Positions 1 through 7,623 are shown, counted from the stretch's first letter. The stretch is 21,416 nt of DNA from Campylobacteraceae bacterium (GCA_027022775.1 JALVXO010000004.1:1-21416), one strand, 5' to 3'. Made by a program: numbers and translations. The notes: generated by a model from the letters alone, not told the origin.

Positions 1-1832
1 ATCTCTTTGTATCTGTTGCTTCTTAATTTTAACTCTTCTACTTTATACTCGACAGACTTTTTATTTGGCGTAAGGATTGTAAGTTTGCCGTCTCTGTAGA
101 GCCCCAGTTTTTGGTAATTTCCTATTAAAGCGCGTTCTTTGAAATCGTCGGATAAAATGTTTCTGCCGTAGAATTTGCTTTTGTAACTCCAGCCCATAAG
201 TGCAAAAAGTGTAGGGGCAAGGTCTATTTGCGAAGAGATTTTAGATACAGTTTGCGGTTTTATAATAGCAGGAGCATAAATAATTAAAGGTATTTTGTAT
301 CTCCAAAGCGGCAAAGATGTCTTGCCTGCACTGCCGCCGTTATGGTCGGCTACGAAAATAAAAATTGTATCTTTAAACCACGGCTTTTTGCGTGCATTTT
401 TTAAAAACTCATTTATTGCATAATCGGTATATTTTACCCCTCCGCTTCTTCCTGTGTGGCTTGGAATATCTATTTTGCCACCCGGATAAGTGTATGGGCG
501 GTGGTTGGAAGTTGTCATAACAAAACTAAAAAACTTTTTGCCGCTTTTATAAGATTTATCCGCCTCTTTTAGGGTTTTATTAAACAGATCCTCATCACAA
601 ACGCCCCAAACATTTGAAAAAGTTATTTCACTCTCTTCAAACTTGAGCCTATCGACAATTTTAAAGCCGTTATGGCTAAAATACTCATTCATATTATCAA
701 AGTACCCATGCCCTGCGTATATAAATTTATTATCGTATCCGCGCTCTTTAAAAATCCATCCCATTCCAAACATATTGTGGTTATCCGGGCGTTTTACTAT
801 GCTTCTGCCCGGAGTAGGAGGCACGCTCATTGTTACCGCTTCCATTCCGCGAACAGTCCTTGTGCCGGTTGCAAAGAAGTTATCAAAGAAAAGCGACTCT
901 TTTGCCAATTTGTCAAGATGCGGAGTTAAGCGGCGATTATCGCCAAATATCCCCATATATTCGGCGCTCATACTCTCTATCATAACCAAAATTACATTAT
1001 AGTGTTTCTCATCTTTTCCATTTTCAATATAGCGCCAAGTGTTATTTAAATCGCTGCTTTCAAATTTAGCATTTTTGCCTTTAACCAATTTGCGGTAATT
1101 TTTTAAAACTGCGTTTATCTCTTTTGTAATGTAAAATTCATTATAATCAAGCTCATTATTCCTAAATGCGCTAAAGAGTGAATACCAGCCGTCTTTTGCC
1201 AGCTCTTGATTGTAAATATTTTTAGAAGCGGCTACGGCAAGGGGCTGTTTATTTAAAATATTAAAATTTAAAATCGGAATTATCAGCAAAATTGCAGTCG
1301 GTAAAAGGCGGCTTTTGTAACTGCTTTTATCTTCAAAAATCTCTCTGAAGCCGCCGGTTTTTTTGTAAGTTATACCAAAAATAAGTGCTGAAATAATAAA
1401 TATAACACTAAAAAGCAGAGGCATCGGATATGACTCTAAAATATTATGTATAACTTCATGGGTATAAACCAGGTAATCTACCGCTATAAAATTAAAGCGC
1501 TTCCCAAACTCATTCCAGAAAAACCATTCACTAAATGCTTCAAAAACAACGCCGTAAATTACTCCGAAAAATACGAGCAAAGAGATAAATTTATGCACTT
1601 TAGAGTTAAAAATCTTTTGAGGCACCAAAAAGAGATATACAACAAAAGGGATAATATAGTAAAAATATGCCACCAAATCGTAAAAAAAGCCCACGGCAAA
1701 AGTTTTAAGCAATTCAAAGAACGACTTATCTACGCTTTCAAAAGAGTAAGCCAAAAGCGAAATTCTAGTTGCTAAATTTACTATAATAAAAATTATTAAA
1801 AAGTAGTAAAGAAATTTGTATCGTTTATTCAT
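1..1832 (-). CDS. Sulfatase / LTA-synthase-family membrane transferase, C-terminus cut by window edge
   Basis: An open frame begins at the ATG at 1832 and runs leftwards to base 1 without a stop, giving about 610 residues. Hydrophobic stretches near residues 7-28, 46-70, 80-100, 138-155 and 177-192 suggest an N-terminal membrane domain. An alkaline-phosphatase-fold catalytic domain follows. Visible active-site residues are Glu286 in VMIESMS, Thr324/Thr326 in GTRTVRG (probable nucleophile), His444 in SNHRPY, and Asp496-His497 in VADHNG. This pattern fits the LtaS/MdoB (COG1368) group, whose members move phosphoglycerol or similar groups at the outer face of the inner membrane. In a Gram-negative cell the acceptor could be a periplasmic glucan or a surface polysaccharide rather than lipoteichoic acid; the substrate is inferred, not shown. 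Little can be missing, since family members are about 610-670 residues. It lies 83 bp downstream of the MFS gene on the same strand. Confidence 0.85.
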   Translation of the reverse strand, partial: MNKRYKFLYYFLIIFIIVNLATRISLLAYSFESVDKSFFELLKTFAVGFFYDLVAYFYYIIPFVVYLFLVPQKIFNSKVHKFISLLVFFGVIYGVVFEAFSEWFFWNEFGKRFNFIAVDYLVYTHEVIHNILESYPMPLLFSVIFIISALIFGITYKKTGGFREIFEDKSSYKSRLLPTAILLIIPILNFNILNKQPLAVAASKNIYNQELAKDGWYSLFSAFRNNELDYNEFYITKEINAVLKNYRKLVKGKNAKFESSDLNNTWRYIENGKDEKHYNVILVMIESMSAEYMGIFGDNRRLTPHLDKLAKESLFFDNFFATGTRTVRGMEAVTMSVPPTPGRSIVKRPDNHNMFGMGWIFKERGYDNKFIYAGHGYFDNMNEYFSHNGFKIVDRLKFEESEITFSNVWGVCDEDLFNKTLKEADKSYKSGKKFFSFVMTTSNHRPYTYPGGKIDIPSHTGRSGGVKYTDYAINEFLKNARKKPWFKDTIFIFVADHNGGSAGKTSLPLWRYKIPLIIYAPAIIKPQTVSKISSQIDLAPTLFALMGWSYKSKFYGRNILSDDFKERALIGNYQKLGLYRDGKLTILTPNKKSVEYKVEELKLRSNRYKE

Positions 1833-1861
1833 CTGTTTCCTAAAATTTTGAAATTTTAACC

Positions 1862-1886
1862 CAAATTTTGCATACTGCAAAATTTG
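1862..1886. terminator. Perfect 10-bp inverted repeat between MFS gene and sulfatase gene
   Basis: CAAATTTTGC (1862-1871) and GCAAAATTTG (1877-1886) pair perfectly around a 5-base loop. It lies 30 bp past the MFS stop and 30 bp before the sulfatase start. No clean U-run follows on the minus strand (GGTTAAAATTTC), so it may be a weak terminator or attenuator of the MFS transcript, or an operator for the sulfatase gene. Confidence 0.45.
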
Positions 1887-1915
1887 CAGTACACTTTTTG
1901 GATTCTGGAGCTATT

Positions 1916-3247
1916 TTAACGTTTTAGCATAAACCCTCTTATATCATCTTCATCCAATTCCTCTTTGTCATATTTTACTACCATTACGCCTTCGGTTTCA
2001 TTTATGTAAATATCGGCTATTCCATCTTTTGCTTTGAGTTCATCAAGTTTTGAAAAATCGTAATGCTCTTTATCTAAATAGAGTGTAGCCCTAAGTCCAG
2101 GGTTTCTCATTCCGTAAATCCAGGCTGCCCAAAAAACAGATACAGCCATAACAAAAACCGCAATTCCGCTTACACTGAATTTTTCAAATATTTTACCTGC
2201 AACTGTTGCGCCAATACCCATGCCCACATAGGCAAAAGTGTTTGCAACTCCAAGAGCAGCCCCTTTTTGGTGCGCTTTTGCAAATTTTGAAACAAAGCTT
2301 TGCAAAAGCGGCTCAAACATATTAAAACCGATAAAAAAGAGAGTCACGCCTGTGCCAAACAGCCATAAATTGCTGCTAAATCCCATTAAAATAAATGCAA
2401 TCGCAATTAGGGCAATTGAAATTAAAAAAACCTCTTTGCCGCGGTTATACTTTTCACCAAACACCGCAGCCGGCCCCATTGCAATTATACCAAAAAATAC
2501 TGCCGGAAGGTAAACTTTCCAAAATTCTCCCATCGGAAGGTGGAATGTGTGTTTTAAAACCATCGGGATTAAAAAGAATGCAATCGCCATTGTTGAACTG
2601 TGGAAAAGGAAAGTAATATACATTCTTACCAAATCTTTATCTTTAAAAACGGTTTTTACCTTTGCCTCTTCTTCACTGAAACTGTGTCTGATTTTTGGAG
2701 GATTTGGAACTATTGTATATAGCAAAATAATTGAAAGCGCCGCAAAGCCCGCAGTTAAGTAAAACAGCGACGGCACGCCGGTTTTGCTGCCAATTAGCGG
2801 ACCAAAAATCATAGAACCAGTAAACGCTAAAGCGATAACCATACCCATAATTGCCATTGCATGGCCTCTCTCATCTTCGCGCACATGGTCGCTTATCATT
2901 GCGATAATTACAGAGCCAATAGCCCCAGCACCCTGTAAAAAGCGCCCAATCAGAAGCGCATAAATATCGTGAGCCATCCCTGCAATTACAGAGCCTATTC
3001 CAAATATAATCAAACCTATTAAAATTGAGGTTTTTCTTCCGATTTTATCGCTTAAAACCCCAAACGGCACCTGGAATGTTGCTTGTGTCAGCGCATATCC
3101 GCCGACAGCCAAACCGATAAGAGCTGGAGTTGCCCCCTCTAAAGATGTAGCATACGCCGATAAAACCGAAATAACAATAAAAAGTCCCAAAAATCGAAGC
3201 CCAATAATCAAGCTTAAATGCCATACCTTTTTTATAATAGTTTTCAA
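1916..3247 (-). CDS. MFS transporter, YajR-like, with C-terminal ferredoxin-like (YAM-type) domain
   Basis: The 443-residue protein shows twelve hydrophobic segments across residues ~10-395. Major-facilitator motif A (GVLSDKIGRKTSI, about residues 63-75) lies between helices 2 and 3. Motif-C-like glycines and prolines occur in helix 5 (SMIFGPLIGS). The last ~60 residues are soluble; LDELKAKDGIADIYINE and VMVVKYDKEELDEDDIRGF read as a beta-alpha-beta ferredoxin-like fold. That layout and the length (E. coli YajR is about 450 residues) match YajR, a proton-driven drug-efflux-type carrier with a cytosolic YAM domain. The substrate is unknown. The start is a TTG at 3247-3245, preceded by AAGGAT at 7 bases. 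The gene is divergent from rdgB, and the sulfatase gene lies downstream on the same strand. Confidence 0.87.
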   Translation of the reverse strand: MKTIIKKVWHLSLIIGLRFLGLFIVISVLSAYATSLEGATPALIGLAVGGYALTQATFQVPFGVLSDKIGRKTSILIGLIIFGIGSVIAGMAHDIYALLIGRFLQGAGAIGSVIIAMISDHVREDERGHAMAIMGMVIALAFTGSMIFGPLIGSKTGVPSLFYLTAGFAALSIILLYTIVPNPPKIRHSFSEEEAKVKTVFKDKDLVRMYITFLFHSSTMAIAFFLIPMVLKHTFHLPMGEFWKVYLPAVFFGIIAMGPAAVFGEKYNRGKEVFLISIALIAIAFILMGFSSNLWLFGTGVTLFFIGFNMFEPLLQSFVSKFAKAHQKGAALGVANTFAYVGMGIGATVAGKIFEKFSVSGIAVFVMAVSVFWAAWIYGMRNPGLRATLYLDKEHYDFSKLDELKAKDGIADIYINETEGVMVVKYDKEELDEDDIRGFMLKR

Positions 3248-3278
3248 TTTAAATCCTTAAAATGTGAAATTTTGTCGT

Positions 3279-3284
3279 ATTATA
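3279..3284 (-). promoter_or_regulatory. -10 box for the MFS gene
   Basis: The minus strand reads TGTATAATAC here, a consensus TATAAT about 31 bp before the TTG start. It mirrors the rdgB -10 box at 3299-3304. No good -35 is visible, which is usual for sigma-70 promoters of this phylum. Confidence 0.6.
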
Positions 3285-3298
3285 CACCGAATTTACTG

Positions 3299-3304
3299 TA
3301 TAAT
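3299..3304 (+). promoter_or_regulatory. -10 box for the rdgB operon
   Basis: A consensus TATAAT (in CTGTATAATAG) lies 35 bp upstream of the rdgB ATG. It faces away from the mirrored -10 box of the MFS gene, with 14 bp between the two boxes, so both promoters share the same DNA. Confidence 0.65.
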
Positions 3305-3339
3305 AGCGATTATAAACTTTTAATGTTAAAGAAAGATTA

Positions 3340-3936
3340 ATGGAAGTAGTTGTAGCTAGTGCAAACAGGGGAAAATTAAAAGAGATAGAGGCATTTTTGG
3401 GGTTTAAAGTAATTGCGTTTAAAGATTTAACAGGCGATTTGGAAATTGAAGAAAACGGCAGCACATTTGCCCAAAATGCGCTTATTAAAGCCAGGGCAAT
3501 TTATGATTTAATCGATAAAGATAGATATATTGTAATTTCTGATGACAGCGGAATAAGCGTAGATGCGCTTGGCGGCGAGCCAAATATATATTCTGCAAGA
3601 TATGCCGGCGTTGGGGCAAGCGACAAAGAGAACCTGTTAAAGGTTGTGGATAAATTAAACAGATTAGGTTTAAAAGAGTCAAAAGCCCACTACACCGCTG
3701 CAATTGCAATTGTAAGCAAATGGGGCGAATATGTGGTGCATGGCTGGATGCACGGCAAAGTTATAAACACTCCGCGCGGCAGCAACGGATTTGGATATGA
3801 CCCTATTTTTATTCCGGAAGGGTTTGATAAAACCCTTGGCGAACTGGAAGATAAGGTAAAAATAGGCCTCTCCCACCGAAGCAAAGCTTTAAATCTGGCA
3901 AAGCCGGTAATAGAGATGCTAAAGGAAAAAAGATGA
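3340..3936 (+). CDS. rdgB: dITP/XTP pyrophosphatase (RdgB/HAM1 family)
   Basis: The 198-residue protein hydrolyses non-canonical purine triphosphates (dITP, ITP, XTP) to the monophosphate and pyrophosphate, keeping deaminated bases out of DNA and RNA. The length is typical of the family. Seen in order: the N-terminal substrate loop VVVASANRGKLKEIEAFL (residues 3-20), ENGSTFAQNALIKA (38-51), the catalytic DDSGISVDALGG (68-79, Asp69 as general base), YSARYAG (84-90), GSNGFGYDPIFIPEG near residue 150, and SHRSKAL near the C-terminus. The ATG at 3340 has a weak AAAGAAAG site in front. The stop overlaps the start of the next gene as ATGA, so it heads a translationally coupled unit. Confidence 0.96.
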   Translation: MEVVVASANRGKLKEIEAFLGFKVIAFKDLTGDLEIEENGSTFAQNALIKARAIYDLIDKDRYIVISDDSGISVDALGGEPNIYSARYAGVGASDKENLLKVVDKLNRLGLKESKAHYTAAIAIVSKWGEYVVHGWMHGKVINTPRGSNGFGYDPIFIPEGFDKTLGELEDKVKIGLSHRSKALNLAKPVIEMLKEKR

Positions 3937-4217
3937 CAAAAGAAGATATATTAAATTTTTTAAAAAAAGAAAAAGAAAATTTATCACATCGGTTTGGAGT
4001 TAAACAAATTGCGCTGTTTGGCAGTTTTGCCAGAGGTGAAGAGCGTCAAAACAGCGATATAGATATAGCTGTTGATATGCCATCTTCTTTTGATAATTTT
4101 TTTGAATTAAAATATTTTTTAGAAGAGAATTTAAAAAGAAAAGTAGATTTAGTCAAAATGAAAAACTTAAGAGCATTTATAAAAGAAAAAATAAAAAACG
4201 AGATGCTGTATGTCTAG
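3933..4217 (+). CDS. mntA: MNT-type nucleotidyltransferase, MntA-like antitoxin
   Basis: This 94-residue protein has the minimal nucleotidyltransferase signature: GSFARGE at residues 30-36, then SDIDIAVD at 41-48 with metal-binding Asp42 and Asp44, and a later acidic residue in RKVDLVK. In characterised HepT/MntA pairs the MntA enzyme attaches AMP to a tyrosine of the partner HEPN toxin and so silences it; that role here is inferred from family and gene order. The ATG at 3933 shares four bases with the rdgB stop and has AAAGGA in front. Its 3' end overlaps the toxin start by 8 bp. The sequence is strikingly AT-rich: one 60-base row (4141-4200) holds about 12 G+C, against 24-30 in sampled rows of rdgB. 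This suggests separate acquisition. Confidence 0.88.
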   Translation: MTKEDILNFLKKEKENLSHRFGVKQIALFGSFARGEERQNSDIDIAVDMPSSFDNFFELKYFLEENLKRKVDLVKMKNLRAFIKEKIKNEMLYV

Positions 4218-4644
4218 AGATGCAGGTTTTTATATTGTTGATATATTTATTGCTATTTTTAAAATTAAGCAATACACAAAACATTTTAACAGTGCCGAAG
4301 ATTTTAAATGGAGCTTTTTGGAGTGGGATGCTTCGTTAAGAGAGCTTGAAATTATAGGAGAGGCTGTTAAAAATTTAATAAATAAGGGTATTTTGCCAAA
4401 TAAAGAGTATAGAAAGATAGTCGATTTTAGAAATATTATAACACATGCATATTTTGGAATTGATGAAAATGAGGTCTGGCAAGTAATTACAAACAAGCTT
4501 GATGTTTTATATAATCAATTAAAAAATACAATCAAAGAGCAGGGTATAAATATTGACAAAGTAATAGATTTTGCAATAAAAGAGAATATAAAAAATACAA
4601 AATTAACACAATTTTTACAAAGTTTAAAGGGAAAAAGTGACTAA
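4210..4644 (+). CDS. hepT: HepT-like HEPN ribonuclease toxin (DUF86)
   Basis: The 144-residue protein belongs to the HEPN/DUF86 group. Its C-terminal-half helix carries the RNase motif R-x4-H-x-Y as RNIITHAYFG (Arg74, His79, Tyr81). Upstream, LRELEIIGEAVKNL (residues 43-56) is the usual DUF86 helix. Family members cut RNA (tRNA in studied cases), and the motif tyrosine is the residue modified by MntA. All key residues are intact, so it is probably active. It is longer than the usual ~110-120 residues, with a lysine-rich tail from about residue 108. ATG at 4210 overlaps mntA by 8 bp, and its own stop overlaps the following gene by 8 bp. Base composition is AT-rich like mntA (row 4261-4320 has about 17 G+C of 60). 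Confidence 0.88.
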   Translation: MSRDAGFYIVDIFIAIFKIKQYTKHFNSAEDFKWSFLEWDASLRELEIIGEAVKNLINKGILPNKEYRKIVDFRNIITHAYFGIDENEVWQVITNKLDVLYNQLKNTIKEQGINIDKVIDFAIKENIKNTKLTQFLQSLKGKSD

Positions 4645-6475
4645 AGAGCAGTTTTTAGAGGATATTCAAAAGATTTACAACAAATTAAGCCGAAACTTTG
4701 ACAAGCTTAACGGTTATTACTCTCTGGCAAAAGGCAAAGAGCATAAAGAGGCGCAAAAACTTGTGGATGAGTTTTTGGATTTTATAGGCATTAAAAAAAG
4801 CAAAGATGCTGTTTTTGCGGCATTAAGCTACCTTGTTAGCTTAAGGGAGGACTCTTTAGAAAACCTTTTTGCAAAAGAAGGGCTTACTCAGGAGCAGATA
4901 GATTCCAAACTTGAGCTTGCTTACATTTTTAACAGCAGGCTCTATCTTGAGCGTTTTGAAGAGTTTATAAACTATATTGAGATAGAGCAGCTTTTAACCC
5001 CGTTTTACCGTGCAATTATAAGCGGGGTGCATACGGTGGGAGAGAGTATTACCAAGTGGCAGAGCAGATGGAGAGGGCATATAATAAATGGCATAAACCG
5101 CGAACTTTACGAACATTTCAAAGGGGATGAAGATAAAATTTTTGAAATGCTTCAAAACCAAAACCTGTTAGATTGCAAAAACGGCAAAGTTGCCGACAGA
5201 TGCTACTCGGTGCTGGTAAGCACAAAAGAGGGATATAAACGGTTGGCTTACGCAAAAGCGTTTGAGAGCGAAGTTAATGAAGTGGCAATGAAACTCGATA
5301 TCTTAATAGATACGCTTCTTGATTTGGAGGATGAGGTTTTTAACCAAAAGCAGGAGTGGATAGCCTATTTTTTTGCGCTAAAAGAGGCATTTTTGCATAC
5401 AAACCCCGATGAGCTGGTGTCTTTGTGGGCAGATGTCGATAGAGCCTGGATGAGAATTACAACGCCTCTTCAGGTAGGCCACCCGCTTGAGTATTACGAA
5501 GATAAATACCGCAAAGCGGTTGCGCTGGAGTGGGATTTAAGGGTGATAAACCCGCAGATGCAGAAAAACTCAACAACCAAAGATAATATAAAAAAGATGG
5601 CTTACCGTCTTGGCAAAAAGCTGGGTATTATGGCAAGCAGGCTGATTGTAAAAAATTTGGCACAGGTTGACAAGGCACAGCTTTACATTTCGCAGCCCGC
5701 ACTCTATTACGGTGCAGAGTTAAACGGGCTTTTTTCGGCGCAAGTGGTTCCAAACGATGAAGAGGTTTCAAGCGAATTGGGCAAAAAGATTTTTGCCTAT
5801 GTCGATTTTGTGCGCGAAAATAAAAAGAGTAAACCTGTTATGCAAATTGCGGTAAACACATTTGGGATAGATTTTATAAAAAAACAGCAAGAACTTATAA
5901 ATAATAATCCGCAAATTTGGAACAGGGTTTATGATATAAGCACAATCGGACATGAATTTGGGCATATTTTATGGATAGATTCCGATACCGAAGTGCTTAT
6001 GAATAAAACAGGACAGTTTAAAAATATAGAGGAGTTCAAAGCTACAAGCGGCGGTATTATGGCGTTTTTTGAAAATGAAGACGAAAGTTTAAAAGAGCCT
6101 TTTGTAGATGATATAGTAAGCCGCGCAGTAGGATTGATGGCATGGCGCGAAGTGGGTGAAGTGCAGGCTTACTACTGCGAAGGGATTATCCATCTTGAGC
6201 TTCTTTACGAGAGCAAAATTATAAATTTCAAAAACGGCATGGTGCATATAGATTACTCCAAATACCAAAATTTTAAAAATATTTATATAAGCGCTTATGA
6301 AGAGTTGGCAAAAACATACCTCGAAAAAACCGATGCAAATGAATTTTTAAAAATGTTTGCAATTAAAGAGGGCAGAGATTACCTCCCAAAAACCAAAGAG
6401 GTAAAAGATTTCGTGCAAGAGTATTACAGCAGTTACAAATTAATCGGCAACAAAGTTGCTAAAGAGTTTATTTAA
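4637..6475 (+). CDS. ciaB: CiaB-like protein with HEFGH zinc-peptidase motif
   Basis: This is a 612-residue protein with no signal peptide or membrane segment. The size, overall character and phylum match CiaB, described in Campylobacter jejuni as an invasion antigen and found across free-living Campylobacterota; the assignment is recognition from memory, not a search. IGHEFGHILWID holds an HExxH motif (His439, Glu440, His443). Glu465/Glu466 in NIEEFKATSGG, about 25 residues on, could be the third zinc ligand of a gluzincin-type peptidase. MAWREVGEVQAYYCEG further along is also M3-peptidase-like. A cytosolic metallopeptidase role therefore fits better than a virulence role in a non-pathogen. 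The start is GTG at 4637 with AAGGG in front, overlapping the hepT stop by 8 bp. It ends 22 bp from the convergent mqnE. Confidence 0.72.
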   Translation: MTKEQFLEDIQKIYNKLSRNFDKLNGYYSLAKGKEHKEAQKLVDEFLDFIGIKKSKDAVFAALSYLVSLREDSLENLFAKEGLTQEQIDSKLELAYIFNSRLYLERFEEFINYIEIEQLLTPFYRAIISGVHTVGESITKWQSRWRGHIINGINRELYEHFKGDEDKIFEMLQNQNLLDCKNGKVADRCYSVLVSTKEGYKRLAYAKAFESEVNEVAMKLDILIDTLLDLEDEVFNQKQEWIAYFFALKEAFLHTNPDELVSLWADVDRAWMRITTPLQVGHPLEYYEDKYRKAVALEWDLRVINPQMQKNSTTKDNIKKMAYRLGKKLGIMASRLIVKNLAQVDKAQLYISQPALYYGAELNGLFSAQVVPNDEEVSSELGKKIFAYVDFVRENKKSKPVMQIAVNTFGIDFIKKQQELINNNPQIWNRVYDISTIGHEFGHILWIDSDTEVLMNKTGQFKNIEEFKATSGGIMAFFENEDESLKEPFVDDIVSRAVGLMAWREVGEVQAYYCEGIIHLELLYESKIINFKNGMVHIDYSKYQNFKNIYISAYEELAKTYLEKTDANEFLKMFAIKEGRDYLPKTKEVKDFVQEYYSSYKLIGNKVAKEFI

Positions 6476-6497
6476 CCCAAATTCGAATTTAACCAAA

Positions 6498-7562
6498 TTA
6501 GTAAACTTTCAGTTCATTATAAAGACTGTCCCGTTCTACTGGTATAAAGCCGCTGTTTTTTATTAAGGCTATAAAATCATTCAGTTCCAAGCCGTTTGCG
6601 CTGGCAGCGCCTGCAGCGCTTTGGATGGACTCTTTTTGGATTGTGCCGTCTAAATCGTCGCATCCAAACTCCTGGGCAAGCAGGGCTAAATTTATTGTCG
6701 ATGTTGCCCAGTATGCTTTGATGTGCGGAATATTATCAAGAAAAATTCTGGCAATTGCGTAAGTTTTTAAAATCTCTTTTGCGGTTAAAAACTTTTCTAC
6801 CTTTAAATAGTTGTTTTTGCGCTGGTAAACCAGCGGAATAAATGTGTTAAACCCGCCTGTCTCATCTTGCAGGGTACGCAGCCTCTCCATGTGGTCTATT
6901 CTGTCAGCCCGGCTCTCAATATGCCCAAACAGCATTGTAGCATTTGATTTTTTCCCCTGTTTGTGCCATAATTTGTGAATTTCAAGCCACTGTGCAGAAC
7001 TTACTTTTCCTTTGCATATTTTATCGCGCACCTCTTCTGCAAAAATTTCCGCTCCGCCGCCTGGCATTGAATCTACACCATTTAATACCATTAAATCTAT
7101 AATTTCTTCGTAGCTTTTATTATATTCGGTTGCCAAAAAGTGAATTTCTGCCGCAGTTAAAGCTTTTACATGTATGCCTGGGCACTCTTTTTTAATATAT
7201 TTGAATGCGTCAAAATACCAGTTTAAACCCACATTAGGGTTGTGCGCAGAGACAATATGCACCTCTTTTGCGCCGTTTTTATAAGCTTTTTTGGCAGTAT
7301 CTACAATTTCATCTATACTGAAAGTGTAAGGGTTGGGATTTTTGCGCGTTGCTGAGTAGGCGCAAAATTTGCAGGTATCTTTGCAAACATTTGTAGGATT
7401 TATGTGGCGGTTTATATTAAAGTAACTTTTTTTGCCAAACTTTTCTTTTCTAATTGCATCAGCCAGCTCCCCAAGCTCTAAAAGTTCCAGGTCATAAAGC
7501 TTTAAAGCTTCATCTTTATTTATTCTTTTACGCTTTTTAATTTTTTCAATTATATTTTTCAT
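6498..7562 (-). CDS. mqnE: Aminodeoxyfutalosine synthase (radical SAM, menaquinone synthesis)
   Basis: The 354-residue radical SAM enzyme is of MqnE type. MqnE joins 3-[(1-carboxyvinyl)oxy]benzoate to SAM-derived adenosine to make 6-amino-6-deoxyfutalosine, an early step of the futalosine route to menaquinone. The 4Fe-4S motif C-x3-C-x2-C is Cys60, Cys64 and Cys67 in NVCKDTCKFCAYS. MPGGGAEIFAEEVRDKI and SNATMLFGHIE are typical of MqnE, and separate it from the related MqnC, which normally has a different cysteine-loop context. The length is normal (about 350-390). The ATG at 7562 follows GGGAAG at 4 bases. It is divergent from the GlnD-type gene, and the rest of the mqn pathway is not in the window. 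Confidence 0.9.
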   Translation of the reverse strand: MKNIIEKIKKRKRINKDEALKLYDLELLELGELADAIRKEKFGKKSYFNINRHINPTNVCKDTCKFCAYSATRKNPNPYTFSIDEIVDTAKKAYKNGAKEVHIVSAHNPNVGLNWYFDAFKYIKKECPGIHVKALTAAEIHFLATEYNKSYEEIIDLMVLNGVDSMPGGGAEIFAEEVRDKICKGKVSSAQWLEIHKLWHKQGKKSNATMLFGHIESRADRIDHMERLRTLQDETGGFNTFIPLVYQRKNNYLKVEKFLTAKEILKTYAIARIFLDNIPHIKAYWATSTINLALLAQEFGCDDLDGTIQKESIQSAAGAASANGLELNDFIALIKNSGFIPVERDSLYNELKVY

Positions 7563-7585
7563 TGCTTCCCAACCTAAAGATTTTG

Positions 7586-7594
7586 TGCTATTAT
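7586..7594 (+). promoter_or_regulatory. Extended -10 promoter for the GlnD-type gene
   Basis: TGCTATTAT fits the TGn-TATAAT extended -10 pattern, with one mismatch. Transcription would begin near 7601, giving a short leader of about 22 bases to the TTG at 7624. That supports TTG 7624 over the earlier in-frame GTG 7585, which would lie upstream of the transcript start. Confidence 0.6.
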
Positions 7595-7598
7595 ATCA
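7590..7598 (-). promoter_or_regulatory. Extended -10 promoter for mqnE
   Basis: On the minus strand the bases read TGATATAAT, a perfect TGn-TATAAT. The start point would be near 7583, leaving a leader of about 20 bases before the mqnE ATG. It overlaps the opposite-strand promoter at 7586-7594 almost base for base. Confidence 0.68.
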
Positions 7599-7623
7599 AT
7601 TAAAAACTAAATCAGGATTAGCC

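Noticed and set aside
643..1775. Plus-strand frames of 119, 85 and 109 codons at 643-1002, 672-929 and 1446-1775
   Set aside because: They lie antisense to the continuous sulfatase/LTA-synthase frame, which has intact active-site motifs; no SD or family likeness.
6479..6490. 12-bp palindrome AAATTCGAATTT between ciaB and mqnE
   Set aside because: Could be a minimal bidirectional hairpin but has no loop or T-run; AT-rich palindromes of this length arise easily by chance here.
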